Positions 28,799 through 40,060 of a stretch of DNA of 64,000 bases are shown here, in pieces. The position numbers were made by a program, and so were the translations under genes. Positions within the stretch are counted from its first letter, which is position 1, and each line of letters opens with the position of its first letter. This DNA is from Nocardia flavorosea (GTDB lineage: Bacteria > Actinomycetota > Actinomycetes > Mycobacteriales > Mycobacteriaceae): contig NZ_JADLQL010000001.1 in NCBI RefSeq assembly GCF_015477805.1, positions 1,860,001 to 1,924,000 on the forward strand, given 5' to 3'. The notes beneath the pieces are model-generated. The model saw nothing but the letters and a program-made list of their open reading frames with translations, was not told where the DNA came from and searched no databases.

Positions 28799-29449
28799 GT
28801 GTCATATCTGCTCCGCGTGCAACTTCCGGATCGTCCGGGAAGCCTCGGATCATTGGCGGTGGCGCTCGGGACTGTCGGCGCCGATATCCTCTCGCTGGAT
28901 GTGGTCGAACGCGGCGCCGGGTTCGCCGTCGACGATCTGGTGGTCGAGATAGCCCCCAACGCGCTTCCCGATACGCTCATCACCGCAGCGGAATCGCTCG
29001 GTGATGTGCGAGTCGATTCGATCCGGCCCTATTCCGGTGTCCTCGACACCCACCGCGAACTCGAACTCATCGACAATGTGGCCAATGCCCGCGACGACCG
29101 CTTACAGGTGCTGGTCGACGGTATCCCGCGGGTGCTGCGGGTGGGGTGGAGCACGGTGCTCGATATCGGCCCGCAGGGTGCCTACCGGCTGGTCGGCAGC
29201 CAGAGCGCACCGCAGACCCAGGCGGCCTCGGTGCCGTGGATGCCGTTGCAGAAACCCCTCGCTCTCGACGCCGACGCGGATTGGGTGCCCGAGATCTGGC
29301 GCGATATGGACACCAAGATGGCGGCCGCGCCGCTGGGACCGTCCAGTAAAGCTCTGCTGCTGGGCCGTCCCGGCGGACCCGATTTCCGGCCTTCGGAGGT
29401 GGCGCGCCTCGGCTATCTGGCCGGGATCGTCGCCACCGTTCTCGGCTGA
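28799..29449 (+). CDS. ACT-domain protein (Rv3013-like)
   Basis: 216 residues from the GTG at 28799, with AGAAGGAAAGGG eight bases before it. The N-terminal ACT domain is clear (VSYLLRVQLPDRPGSLGSLA, GADILSLDVVER) and usually binds small ligands such as amino acids. The remainder matches mycobacterial Rv3013, of unknown role. It is divergent from gatC, an arrangement conserved in mycobacteria, so shared regulation from the 248-base gap is possible. Confidence 0.9.
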   Translation: MSYLLRVQLPDRPGSLGSLAVALGTVGADILSLDVVERGAGFAVDDLVVEIAPNALPDTLITAAESLGDVRVDSIRPYSGVLDTHRELELIDNVANARDDRLQVLVDGIPRVLRVGWSTVLDIGPQGAYRLVGSQSAPQTQAASVPWMPLQKPLALDADADWVPEIWRDMDTKMAAAPLGPSSKALLLGRPGGPDFRPSEVARLGYLAGIVATVLG

Positions 29450-29462
29450 GGCCGCTCGGTAG

Positions 29463-29828
29463 CTACTTCCCCGGTTCGACGATCCGCCACCGATCCGGTT
29501 TACCGGGCGGGTAGGCGACAGTGAGCGTATCGCCGATGGCCGGCCAGTAGGCCGCATCCCAGACCAGCCGCCCGTACACCACTTTCCCCGGTTCGGAAGG
29601 GCCGGAAAGGTTCCCGGTGACGGTGACGAACTGCTCGCCCATCGCCTCGGGCCGCGGGCTCACCCCGGTGAGATACAGCGATCCGACCTCGGCGTCCTGC
29701 GGCAACGCGGTACCCCGCCGCCCCCGGAACACCAGGACCAGCATCCCGACCAGTGCGGCCACCATGACCGCCAGCATCGCCAGTTCGAACACTCCCCCAT
29801 GGTAGGCGTACCTGCGCCGCACCCTCAC
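29463..29828 (-). CDS. small single-span membrane protein
   Basis: 121 residues from the GTG at 29828, or 109 from the GTG at 29792, which starts directly with VFELAMLAVMVAALVGMLVLVF; neither has a good ribosome binding site. After the membrane helix, an 85-residue domain (GSLYLTGVSPRP, GNLSGPSEPGKVVYGRLVWD, ending RWRIVEPGK) looks like a small beta-barrel facing the cytosol or envelope. I do not recognise a family. It converges with the ACT gene, 13 bases apart. Confidence 0.75.
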   Translation of the reverse strand: MRVRRRYAYHGGVFELAMLAVMVAALVGMLVLVFRGRRGTALPQDAEVGSLYLTGVSPRPEAMGEQFVTVTGNLSGPSEPGKVVYGRLVWDAAYWPAIGDTLTVAYPPGKPDRWRIVEPGK

Positions 29829-30300
29829 CTACGCACATCGACACGCCCACGACGGTGCAGTCTGCGCCGGCCTCGATACGTGTCCGTACACCGGCCGACG
29901 CGATCCGGGGCAACGACAGGCGCACCGCGCCGTTCGGGACATCCGGCTGTCCGTGGGCCGGCAACACTCGGTACGGAGCACGCCGACGCGCACCCCGCAC
30001 GCGGCGAGTGACCGGCGCGGGACACACGGAAGGAGCGTCACGGAACGACCGGCCGGCTCCGTGACGTCCGGCTCGGTCGGACTCGGCCGAATCGTGCATC
30101 ACCGCTCCGGCCGGGGCACCCCCGCCCGGCACCGGACCGCCGAGCCCGGAGGCGGAATGTTGCTGCCGAACCCGTTGCGCTGAAGAAAAAACGGCCGCCC
30201 ACGTCGATAACCCCCATATGTGCGAGACCGGCGCCACCGGCGCATCAGCCCGCCACTACCGGGTATTCGGAGAGTACCGATGTGGAAGGAAACGACCGAC
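29829..30300. other. gap with A-tract, no gene seen
   Basis: 472 bases between divergent small membrane protein genes. An A-run at 30182-30191 (GAAGAAAAAACGG) is unusual in this GC-rich sequence and may belong to a promoter region. No gene is supported. Confidence 0.4.
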
Positions 30301-30534
30301 ATGCCGGACTCATCGATTCGAGCAGGTGCCATGGGTAGCCGAGTAGTAAGTATTGTCATCCTCGTCTGGTTCGTGGCGGGGCTGGTCGCCGCCGGGCAGC
30401 GTGGCTATTTCAACGAACCGCCGGCCCAATGTTCCCACGTCACGACCCTGGCGGTCACAGTCCTCGCCGGACCGCTGAACTACCTGGGAATGAACCCGAA
30501 GATGGGTTGCACACTCCCGCAACCGAGCAACTAG
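30301..30534 (+). CDS. small secreted or membrane protein with two cysteines
   Basis: 77 residues from the ATG at 30301, chosen because GGAAGGA lies ten bases upstream; an internal ATG at 30331 would give MGSRVVSIVILVWFVAGLVA at the very N-terminus. One hydrophobic segment is followed by a short outside part with two cysteines (PPAQCSH and PKMGCTLPQPSN) and the phrase AGPLNYLGMNPK. I recall similar small proteins across mycolic-acid actinobacteria, without a known function. Confidence 0.75.
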   Translation: MPDSSIRAGAMGSRVVSIVILVWFVAGLVAAGQRGYFNEPPAQCSHVTTLAVTVLAGPLNYLGMNPKMGCTLPQPSN

Positions 30535-30539
30535 CCGGT

Positions 30540-30555
30540 GCCGGCGTACGCCGGC
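30540..30555. terminator. palindrome between convergent genes
   Basis: GCCGGCGTACGCCGGC is a perfect 16-bp palindrome between the stop of the small membrane protein (30534) and the stop of the AAA ATPase (30559). It may act as a terminator for both directions. Confidence 0.5.
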
Positions 30556-30558
30556 TTC

Positions 30559-31803
30559 TCAGGACATCGCGAGGGTGCTCGTACCGGCCTCGGATCGGCG
30601 GACGGTCCAGACGCCGGTCCGGGTCCGCGCCGAGCGGCCGTTACCACGGTCGACGAGGGCGCGGTCGCCGGTCGTGTACACCAATTGCGCACCGCGGGTG
30701 TTGGTTTCCGGGTTCTGGAACAGCTGGATCAGCCGGTCGGCCTCCTCGACGGTCAGTTGCGCGCCGATATCGTCGACGACGAGCACCTTGCCCGCGTCCA
30801 AGGCGTCGAGCAGCACCGGTAGCAGCCGCAGCAGCGCCACGGTCGCCGAGGATTCCTCGGCCAGGGTGAACACCGGTTCCACACCCGTGTGCACCAGCCG
30901 CAGCCCGACTCCGCGCCGTGCGACCATCCGCGTGTACAGGGCGTCACGCGCATTGCGCATATTGGTCAGTTCACGTGCCAGCTGCGCCGCGGTGAGCCCA
31001 CTGTCCTGTTCCAGTTGTGCCGCGTACGCGGCCGAGCCCGCCGCGCGATCGGTCTGCTCGCTCAGTGCCGCGATGTCGGCGTCGAGGTCGCGCAGGTAGT
31101 CAGCGTAACCGGGATCGTTCTGGGCGATGAGCAGATCGGTGATACCGAGATCGGCGGTCTGCAGCAAGGTCAGCACCCGGGCAGCGTTCTCGGTGGACCG
31201 CGACAGATGCGAACCCACCCGCAATTCGACCGAGTCGATATCGCCGGTGCCGCGCAGCACCTCGAGCATCGTCTCGAACCAGCGGTAGGCGGGCACCAGC
31301 GCCTCGGCGTACATTTGCCCGGCCAGGCTCAACAGCAGCGCGTTCGGCCGCACCAGCGGTATCAGCGCGGTGATCCCGAACCGCGCGGCTTCGAACATGG
31401 GCCCGACCCGCACCGCCTCGCCCTCGCGTTCGAACACGATCCGCTTCCGCGACCGCGGATGACTGTAGAGCCATTCGGCCGCCACATCCGCGGCATCCAG
31501 CCGGAACCCGTAGGTGTAGGGCGTCTCCTCGGCGATGAACACCGCCTCGAACTCCGCCGGCCGGCCGGTATGCCCGAGATGCGGCGCACGCTCGGGTCCG
31601 GCGTAGGGATCCCAGCCGGTCACCGAACGCAATACCGCCTCGCGCATATGTCCCAGCGCGTCGACCAGATTCGATTTACCGGCCGCCGGGCCGCCGTGTA
31701 CCGCGGTCACCGGGACCGCCACCGGCGCACTGCCGCGGGTCAACCGTAATTCCTGTAGGTCGGCCAGTGATTTGTGGTTGGACACCCGAAAACTGCGCAG
31801 CAT
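30559..31803 (-). CDS. AAA_15/SMC-like ATPase with altered catalytic residues
   Basis: 414 residues from the ATG at 31803. It starts LRSFRVSNHKSLADLQELRL, the usual beginning of RecF/OLD-like AAA_15 ATPases that grip DNA or act in abortive infection. Walker A is G37-GPAA-GKS44. Walker B is VLVVDDI near 340-346, with Asp in place of the usual catalytic Glu. The C-terminal switch reads YTTGDRALVD, with Gly where family members have His (TTHD). The protein should bind ATP, but its hydrolysis may be weak or differently organised (inference). It stands alone, with no nuclease or toxin gene beside it. Related single-gene ATPases include AbiL/AbiEii-like systems; the role here is open. Confidence 0.8.
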   Translation of the reverse strand: MLRSFRVSNHKSLADLQELRLTRGSAPVAVPVTAVHGGPAAGKSNLVDALGHMREAVLRSVTGWDPYAGPERAPHLGHTGRPAEFEAVFIAEETPYTYGFRLDAADVAAEWLYSHPRSRKRIVFEREGEAVRVGPMFEAARFGITALIPLVRPNALLLSLAGQMYAEALVPAYRWFETMLEVLRGTGDIDSVELRVGSHLSRSTENAARVLTLLQTADLGITDLLIAQNDPGYADYLRDLDADIAALSEQTDRAAGSAAYAAQLEQDSGLTAAQLARELTNMRNARDALYTRMVARRGVGLRLVHTGVEPVFTLAEESSATVALLRLLPVLLDALDAGKVLVVDDIGAQLTVEEADRLIQLFQNPETNTRGAQLVYTTGDRALVDRGNGRSARTRTGVWTVRRSEAGTSTLAMS

Positions 31804-32074
31804 CCCGCCATCCTGCCGTGCCCGGCCCCGATTCCGCGGGACCGGGATACCGATCGTGTCGAATGCACGTGTCCGCGAGATCGAGAACACTTGCGGCACA
31901 AACGTTGGAGCGCTGCGGTTGCCGGCCTTGACACTGTTGCCCGGTTCGTCGGATGATCTTCCGCACCGCCGGCCCGGCCCTTCTACTCGGTGCGGCGAGC
32001 GCGGGCTCCCGAACGGCTCCGGACAAGCGGGCGGAAGCTACAGTTCTCGATGAGCCGGCCTGCCTGCCGGACGG

Positions 32075-34384
<2,310 letters not shown>

Positions 34385-34398
34385 TCACCGGCTCACGG

Positions 34399-35433
34399 CT
34401 ACTGCGGTACCAGCGATTCCGGGTCCTGTTCGAAGGCTTTTGCGGTATCGGAGACCAGTCGCAGTGCGTCCCGGGCCCAGCTCTGCGAGGCACCGGCGAG
34501 TCCGCAGGCCGGGCTCACCGCCGCCTGCCGCGCCAGGGTCGCGCGGGGGAAGCCGAGGCGGTCCATCAGGCGCGCACCCGGTTCCGCGAGATCGCGCCAT
34601 GTCACGGGGGCACCGGGGGCGCTCGTGGGCACCAGCCCGAGCACCAGGCGCTTACCGGCGTCCAGCGCCTGTCCCACTGCGTCGAGGCCGGCGGTTCCGG
34701 ACAGCGCCGCGAGATCGAATCCGAGCGCACCGGCCGCGGATCGGCGCAGGAAATCCAGCGGTGGCCGCTTTGCGCAGGTATGCACCAGGGTGGGCACTCG
34801 CTGCGGGGTCAGTACCGCGTCGAGAATCGCCAGCGCTTCCGGTTCGGGCAGGGCAGGGATCGTATTCAGGACGCTGGCCCCGTGCAGCGAACCGTTGAGC
34901 ACCTCGGCTACCGAAGGTTCGTCCAATTGCAGCACGACCCCGGTTTCGAGCCGGGCGACGATCTCGGCAATATGCGCGGCCAAACCTTCGGCGAGCGAAT
35001 CCGCGAGGTCTCGTACGGCTCCGCGATCGGTGAGTACCCGGTGTCCGCCCGGCAGTTCCACCTGCGCCGCCAGCGTCAGCGGGCCGGCCGCCTGTACCTT
35101 CACCGGCCGTCCCGACCCGCGCAGCCCAGCGTTCTCCCATGCCTCCTGCAAGGCGTCCAGATCGGTGCGCAGCAGATCGTGTGCCCGCCGCGAAACCCCA
35201 CCCGGCCGCGCTGCCAGCCGGTAGCCACGCGGGGTCGTGTCGAAACGCATATCCACCAGCAGCGCCGACACCCGCCCGACAGTATCCGCGCCCACGCCGC
35301 GGGCGGGCAGTTCCACCAGGTGCGGCAGCCCGGGCAGCTCGCCGGCGATCACCGCGGCGGCTTCACGCGGGTCGGTCCCGGGCCACGATCCGACCCCCGT
35401 CGCCACCCCGGCCGGGAATTCGGCCTGGTTCAT
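34399..35433 (-). CDS. cobalamin-independent methionine synthase-fold protein (Rv3015c-like)
   Basis: 344 residues in the UROD/MetE-like superfamily: [19 protein letters not shown] at the start, QLDEPS in the barrel, and putative metal ligands Cys in [10 protein letters not shown] and VSPACGLAG. It resembles only the C-terminal catalytic half of MetE and lacks the N-terminal folate domain, so classical MetE activity is not implied. Its ATG overlaps the mnmA stop (ATGA), so it is translated with the tRNA thiolation genes. That link and the substrate are unexplained. M. tuberculosis Rv3015c is the likely orthologue. Confidence 0.85.
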   Translation of the reverse strand: MNQAEFPAGVATGVGSWPGTDPREAAAVIAGELPGLPHLVELPARGVGADTVGRVSALLVDMRFDTTPRGYRLAARPGGVSRRAHDLLRTDLDALQEAWENAGLRGSGRPVKVQAAGPLTLAAQVELPGGHRVLTDRGAVRDLADSLAEGLAAHIAEIVARLETGVVLQLDEPSVAEVLNGSLHGASVLNTIPALPEPEALAILDAVLTPQRVPTLVHTCAKRPPLDFLRRSAAGALGFDLAALSGTAGLDAVGQALDAGKRLVLGLVPTSAPGAPVTWRDLAEPGARLMDRLGFPRATLARQAAVSPACGLAGASQSWARDALRLVSDTAKAFEQDPESLVPQ

Positions 35434-36530
35434 CGGGACGCGCCGGCGGGTGCCGTACGCGCGGTGGCGGCGATGGTGCCGCTACCCAGAACCATGTCAC
35501 CCGCGGTATCCGGCCGATACAGCACGGCGGCCTGGCCGCGCGCGACACCGCTGAGCGGTTCGTGCAACCGCACTCGCAGCCCGTCGCCCACGGCTTCCGC
35601 GGTGGCGGGGGCGGTGCCGCCGTGCGCCCGCACCTGCACCACGCAGTCCACGGGGCCGGTGGGTGCCGCACCGCTGGTCCAGACGGCCCGTTCGGCGTCG
35701 ATGGACCACACCTGCAGATCATCGGCCGACCCCACGTGCACGGTGCCGGAGTCCGGATCGATCTCGGTGACGTAGCGCGGTTTGCCGTCGGGGCCGGGCC
35801 CGGGCAGGCCGAGTCCCTTGCGCTGGCCGATGGTGAATCCGTGCACGCCGTCGTGGCGGCCGAGTTCGGCGCCGCCGGAGTCGACGATCGCACCCGGCCG
35901 GATGCCGATTTTCGCGCCGAGGAAGGCGCGGGTGTCACCGGAGGGGATGAAGCAGATGTCGTGGCTGTCGGGTTTGTCCGCCACCGCGAGGCCGCGATCG
36001 GCGGCTTCCGCGCGGATCTGCGGTTTCGGGGTGTCCCCCACCGGGAACATGGCTCGTTGCAACTGCTGGGCGGTCAGTACTGCGAGGACGTAGGACTGGT
36101 CCTTGTCCGCGTCCACGGCGCGGCGCAGCACACCGTCGGCCAGTCGCGCATAGTGCCCGGTGACCACCGCGTCGAAGCCGAGGGCCACCGCGCGGTCGGC
36201 GAGCGCGGAGAACTTGATCTTCTCGTTGCAGCGCAGGCACGGGTTCGGCGTCTCGCCCGCGGCATAGGCGGCGACGAAATCGTCGATCACGTCTTCTTTG
36301 AAGCGGTCGGCGAAATCCCACACATAGAAAGGGATACCGAGCACATCGGCGGCCCGGCGGGCGTCACCGGCGTCTTCCTTGGAGCAGCAGCCCCGGGAAC
36401 CGGTTCGCAGGGTGCCCGGCGCGCTCGACAGCGCCAAATGGACCCCGACCACCTCGTGACCGGCGTCGACAGCCCGGGCCGCCGCCACCGCCGAATCGAC
36501 TCCACCACTCATCGCGGCGAGTACGCGCAT
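35430..36530 (-). CDS. mnmA: tRNA 2-thiouridylase MnmA
   Basis: Adds sulfur to U34 of Glu, Gln and Lys tRNAs using ATP and sulfur from cysteine desulfurase. The 366 residues have the PP-loop SGGVDS at 8-13 and the two active cysteines in NPCLRCN and [15 protein letters not shown]. It starts three bases after the cysteine desulfurase stop and overlaps the next gene, so the three genes form an operon. The genomic link to the sulfur donor fits its biochemistry. Confidence 0.97.
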   Translation of the reverse strand: MRVLAAMSGGVDSAVAAARAVDAGHEVVGVHLALSSAPGTLRTGSRGCCSKEDAGDARRAADVLGIPFYVWDFADRFKEDVIDDFVAAYAAGETPNPCLRCNEKIKFSALADRAVALGFDAVVTGHYARLADGVLRRAVDADKDQSYVLAVLTAQQLQRAMFPVGDTPKPQIRAEAADRGLAVADKPDSHDICFIPSGDTRAFLGAKIGIRPGAIVDSGGAELGRHDGVHGFTIGQRKGLGLPGPGPDGKPRYVTEIDPDSGTVHVGSADDLQVWSIDAERAVWTSGAAPTGPVDCVVQVRAHGGTAPATAEAVGDGLRVRLHEPLSGVARGQAAVLYRPDTAGDMVLGSGTIAATARTAPAGASR

Positions 36531-36533
36531 ACG

Positions 36534-37760
36534 CTACGCACCTCCTCTCGCACCGGCCAGGCCGGCAGCTCTGGCTCGTTCCACCACTTGCGGTAATACA
36601 TCCAGCAGGGCCTCGATATCGGACCGCTGTGAGTTGTGCCCGAGCGAGAACCGCAGCGATCCGCGCGCTTCCCTGGGCTCGACCCCCATCGCGATCAGGA
36701 CATGGCTCGGCGAGGCGACCCCGGCCGTGCACGCCGAACCGGTGGAGCATTCCACTCCCGCGGCGTCCAGCAGCATCAGCAGCGAATCGCCTTCACACCC
36801 GGGGAAGGTGAAATGGGCGTTGCCCGGCAGCCGGCGATCGTCGTGCGGGCCGTTGAGCACGGCGTCCGGAACGATCCGGCGCACCCCGGCGATGAGTTCG
36901 TCGCGCAGCGCGAGCAGTTCTGCTGTCCGGCCGGGCATTTCCGCGACGGTCTGTCGCAGCGCGGCGGCCAGTCCGGCCACGGCGGCCACATCGGAGGTTC
37001 CCGACCGCAGATCCCGTTCGTGCCCGCCACCGTGCAGCAGCGGAATACAGCCCACCTGCCGCCCGAGCAGCAGCACCCCCACACCGTGCGGGCCGCCGAG
37101 CTTATGCCCGGCGAAACTCGCCGCGGCCAGCCCGCTGGCCGCGAAATCGATGGGTAGCTGGGCGGCGGCCTGGACGGCGTCGCTGTGCATCGGCACTCCC
37201 GCGGCGCGCGCGATGGCCGCCAGTTCTTCGACCGGCTGGACGGATCCGACCTCGTTGTTCGCCCACATCACGGTGACCAGGGCCACCTCGCCGGAATCGC
37301 CGGCGAGTTCGGCACGCAGCGTTTCGGGCGCGACGATGCCGTCGGAATCCACCGGCAGCCAGGTGACCCGTGCGCCTTCGTGGCGTTCCAGCCATTCCAC
37401 GGCGTCGAGCACCGCATGGTGTTCGGTGGCACCGGCGAGGATCCGGGTACATCGCGGATCGGCATCGCGCCGGGCCCAGAAAATACCCTTGACCGCGAGG
37501 TTATCGCTTTCGGTCCCGCCGGAGGTGAGGATGACCTCGGAGGGCCGGGCCCCGAGATCCGCGGCGATGGATTCGCGGGCCTCCTCCAGCCGCCGGCGGG
37601 CCGCCCGGCCCGATCCGTGTAGCGAGGACGCGTTCCCGGCTGTCCCGAAGACAGCGTTCATCGCCTCGATGGCGGCGGGCAGCATCGGTGTGGTCGCCGC
37701 ATGATCGAGGTAAACCGTCGTGGGCACACCGTTGACCGCACCCGGAAAAGCCGACTTCAT
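36534..37760 (-). CDS. iscS: cysteine desulfurase (IscS/NifS family)
   Basis: PLP enzyme that frees sulfur from cysteine for tRNA thiolation and Fe-S clusters. The 408 residues include [13 protein letters not shown] Lys in FAGHKLGGP, the phosphate-binding [10 protein letters not shown], and the mobile-loop Cys in [11 protein letters not shown]. The ATG at 37760 has no strong ribosome binding site; a GTG 11 codons later (VPTTVYLDH) is closer to the mycobacterial start. It leads the operon with mnmA and the MetE-like gene and corresponds to Rv3025c. Confidence 0.95.
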   Translation of the reverse strand: MKSAFPGAVNGVPTTVYLDHAATTPMLPAAIEAMNAVFGTAGNASSLHGSGRAARRRLEEARESIAADLGARPSEVILTSGGTESDNLAVKGIFWARRDADPRCTRILAGATEHHAVLDAVEWLERHEGARVTWLPVDSDGIVAPETLRAELAGDSGEVALVTVMWANNEVGSVQPVEELAAIARAAGVPMHSDAVQAAAQLPIDFAASGLAAASFAGHKLGGPHGVGVLLLGRQVGCIPLLHGGGHERDLRSGTSDVAAVAGLAAALRQTVAEMPGRTAELLALRDELIAGVRRIVPDAVLNGPHDDRRLPGNAHFTFPGCEGDSLLMLLDAAGVECSTGSACTAGVASPSHVLIAMGVEPREARGSLRFSLGHNSQRSDIEALLDVLPQVVERARAAGLAGARGGA

Positions 37761-37935
37761 GACCGGTAAAGCCTATCCCACCGTTGACCTGCATATCTTC
37801 CGGGCATCCCCGGCGTACTACGGGATCCCCACATCCGGCGAACATCCGCCCGGCCGCTGATATTCCCCGCACCGGACCGGACAACCGACCGCACGTGTGG
37901 CAGCCGGTCGCCGGTCCGTGGCCGGCTTCGTGCTT

Positions 37936-38088
37936 TCAGGAACGCTCGGCACCGTCTTCGGGTGTGGCGTCGCCCGCGGCCCGGTTCTCGTTCGTGGCGC
38001 TGGAGAACACCGGTTGGTTCGCGACGGCCGAAGCCGGATAGACCTCGGGTTCCGCGGGGACGTGACTGAACAGATTGCTTTCGTGCAT
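37936..38088 (-). CDS. predicted 50-residue peptide of unknown function
   Basis: An ATG at 38088 is preceded at good distance by GGAG (CGGAGTATCGAT), and the 50 codons are strongly G/C-ending, so it looks like a genuine small gene. The product starts MHESNLFSHVPAEPEV and is acidic, hydrophilic, without Cys, signal peptide or membrane segment, ending DGAERS. It lies downstream of the desaturase gene on the same strand, 284 bases away, and upstream of the cysteine desulfurase. A RiPP-like precursor is conceivable from size and composition, but no modifying enzyme is close. I do not recognise a family. Confidence 0.55.
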   Translation of the reverse strand: MHESNLFSHVPAEPEVYPASAVANQPVFSSATNENRAAGDATPEDGAERS

Positions 38089-38372
38089 ATCGATACTCCG
38101 GTCGTAGAAGGTTTCGCAGTCGGTGCGTGGTGTGCGGTGGTCGCCGGCGGCGACTCCGCCCGCATCACCGAGCGAGGCGCCCGCCCGTGGGACGGCGCCG
38201 GTCCACCGCGCACCGAACCGCCCGATCGGGCGTAGTGGGCAGCGCCCCGGTCCCGATCGGATCCGGTGCTGTGCTGGATACTCCTGACTCGGCCCGAACG
38301 GACCGGATTGCTCATCATCCGACGGTCCGGGCCCGCGCCGGAACGGGTCGCGGGGCCAGGGCCCCCTCCACC

Positions 38373-39587
38373 TTACGCGCCGGCGGGCCGGGAAGTCGCC
38401 TTTCGCAGTCGCAGGGCGGTGCGCAGACCGCCTGCGCCGGTGTGTTGTCCGGTACCGCCCACGGCGTCGAATCGGCGTTCGGACGCGGTCTCCGGCGCAT
38501 CGTCGGAGGTCGCGGTGAGCAGGCTGTCGGGTAGCGCGAGCTTGTGGATGGTGCGCAGGCTCAGCACGGCCTGGCGCGGTAGCGGCCCGGTCGTATACGG
38601 CAGGTCGTATTTCTCGCACAGCGCCCGGACCCGCACCGCGATCTGCGGGTACCGGTTACTCGGCAGATCGGGGAACAGATGGTGTTCGATCTGATGCGAC
38701 AGATGCCCGCTGAGAAAGGCCAGTACCGGTCCGGCGTCGAAATTCGCGGTGCCCAGCATTTGCCGGAGGTACCAGTGCGCCCGGGTCTCGCCGGCCAGCA
38801 CCTCGGGTTCGAATTTCTCCGCGCCGTCGGGAAAATGACCGCAGGCGATCACCACATAGGCCCACAGATTGCGCAGCAGATTCGCCGTCGCGTTCGCGGC
38901 CAGTGTCCGGCGCCACCGGCGACCGCTCAACGCCGGGAAAACCACGTAGTCCTTGCCGATCTGCCGGGCGATTTTCGCCGCCAGGGCCCGCGCGGACCCT
39001 TTCCCGTCGGCCGGGACCCGGCCGAACTTCCGCTCGAGGTACCAACCCTGCGAGGCGATACCCCATTCGAAGGTGACCGCCAGCAGCAGATTGCGCAGCG
39101 GTTGCAGCAGATGCCCGGGCTGCCAGCGTTCATCACGCGTCACCCGCATGACGCCGAATCCGATATCGTCGTCGAGGCCCAGCACATTCGTGAAAACATG
39201 GTGCCGGTAGTTGTGGGAATGCCGCCACTGCGCGGACAGCCCGGCCATATCCCACTCCCAGGAGGTGGAGTGGATTTCCGGGTCGTTCATCCAATCCCAT
39301 TGGCCGTGGCTCACATTGTGGCCGATCGCCATGTTCTCGACGATCTTCGCGAGCGCCAGCCCGCCGGTTCCGGCGAACCAGCCGCTGCGGCGCCGGCTGA
39401 ATCCGATCGTCGCCCGCGCGACCGCGTCCAGGGCCCGCTGAAAGGCGATGGTGTGCCGGATATACCCGGCATCGCGGGCCCCGAGCCCGTCTTCGACATC
39501 CCGTCTGATCTCGTCGAGTTCGCGCCCGAGGCACTCGATCTGGTTGACGCTCAGGTGCGCATACACCGCCACCTGGCTGATCGCCAT
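38373..39587 (-). CDS. acyl-CoA/fatty acid desaturase, DesA3-like
   Basis: Membrane di-iron desaturase of 404 residues with the three histidine boxes: GHNVSHGQW (H90, H94), HSHNYRHH (123-130) and HQIEHHLFPD near 325. The pattern matches mycobacterial DesA3 (Rv3229c), the stearoyl-CoA delta-9 desaturase that makes oleate. I chose the ATG at 39587 because MAISQVAVYAHLS is the family-like start. In M. tuberculosis the electron-transfer partner Rv3230c is adjacent; no reductase or ferredoxin lies next to this copy. The C-terminal 50 residues are low complexity. Confidence 0.93.
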   Translation of the reverse strand: MAISQVAVYAHLSVNQIECLGRELDEIRRDVEDGLGARDAGYIRHTIAFQRALDAVARATIGFSRRRSGWFAGTGGLALAKIVENMAIGHNVSHGQWDWMNDPEIHSTSWEWDMAGLSAQWRHSHNYRHHVFTNVLGLDDDIGFGVMRVTRDERWQPGHLLQPLRNLLLAVTFEWGIASQGWYLERKFGRVPADGKGSARALAAKIARQIGKDYVVFPALSGRRWRRTLAANATANLLRNLWAYVVIACGHFPDGAEKFEPEVLAGETRAHWYLRQMLGTANFDAGPVLAFLSGHLSHQIEHHLFPDLPSNRYPQIAVRVRALCEKYDLPYTTGPLPRQAVLSLRTIHKLALPDSLLTATSDDAPETASERRFDAVGGTGQHTGAGGLRTALRLRKATSRPAGA

Positions 39588-39959
39588 AGTTCTCTGCCCC
39601 ACATTCCTGGATAGTCGCCCGGATCCGGAGCCGGAGCCGTCGTGGAAGCACCGGTGACCGTGGTCAGCGGTGCACCTGCCGAAGCCGCCGCGCCCGGCTA
39701 CGCCGGAGCCTTCCGGGCAACCCCTGGGCACGCTCGGATGCGGCGCCACCGATTTCGAGAGCAGAACAGCAGGTTCGACCTGTTCGGGTCCACCGTAGCC
39801 GCATTCGTTCACGGCGGTCCACAACGCCGGGCCGCGGGGCGTCGCGCCGGTTGCGGTGTCGGCCGCACCCGTGCCCGGCCGGCGAATCTGCCGGTCGCGG
39901 GGATATCGGCGCGAAGTGAAGCAGAAGTTGCTCAATCTTTTCGGAAACCTATTGAATGT

Positions 39960-39977
39960 GCCGTTGGTTAGCGGTAC
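39960..39977. repeat. 18-bp motif, copy 1
   Basis: GCCGTTGGTTAGCGGTAC, 84 bases before the ATG of the secreted protein. A near copy (16 of 18) lies at 40662-40679, just after that gene. Possible regulator binding site or related promoter. Confidence 0.55.
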
Positions 39978-39997
39978 GGTAGTGAATGTATCGATAA

Positions 39998-40014
39998 AGC
40001 GCTCTGGAAGCGCT
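39998..40014. promoter_or_regulatory. AGCGCT-N5-AGCGCT repeat
   Basis: Two AGCGCT hexamers, each self-complementary, separated by CTGGA, so the element is both a direct and an inverted repeat. It ends 46 bases before the ATG at 40061 and looks like an operator or leader hairpin. Confidence 0.45.
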
Positions 40015-40060
40015 ACCGCCCCGCAGGTCCAGCGGAGCGAGACGAGTGAGGACTCCACCG

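Larger units (their letters stand above)
39588..40060. promoter_or_regulatory. divergent promoter region, desaturase and secreted protein
   Basis: 473 bases without a gene. The right end (about 39920-40020) is clearly less GC-rich and holds the 18-bp motif at 39960 and the AGCGCT repeat at 39998, so it is probably the promoter of the secreted-protein gene. The left 300 bases show nothing specific. Confidence 0.5.

Noticed and set aside
34399-35433. Full cobalamin-independent methionine synthase
   Set aside because: At 344 residues it lacks the N-terminal half of MetE, so the metE name was not applied.
37897-38235. Plus-strand frame of 112 codons over the predicted 50-residue peptide gene
   Set aside because: Codon bias and the ribosome binding site favour the minus-strand peptide; this frame shows neither.
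38352-38365. GGGGCC-AG-GGCCCC hairpin after the desaturase stop
   Set aside because: The two-base loop is too small for a stable hairpin and no T-run follows; probably chance in GC-rich DNA.
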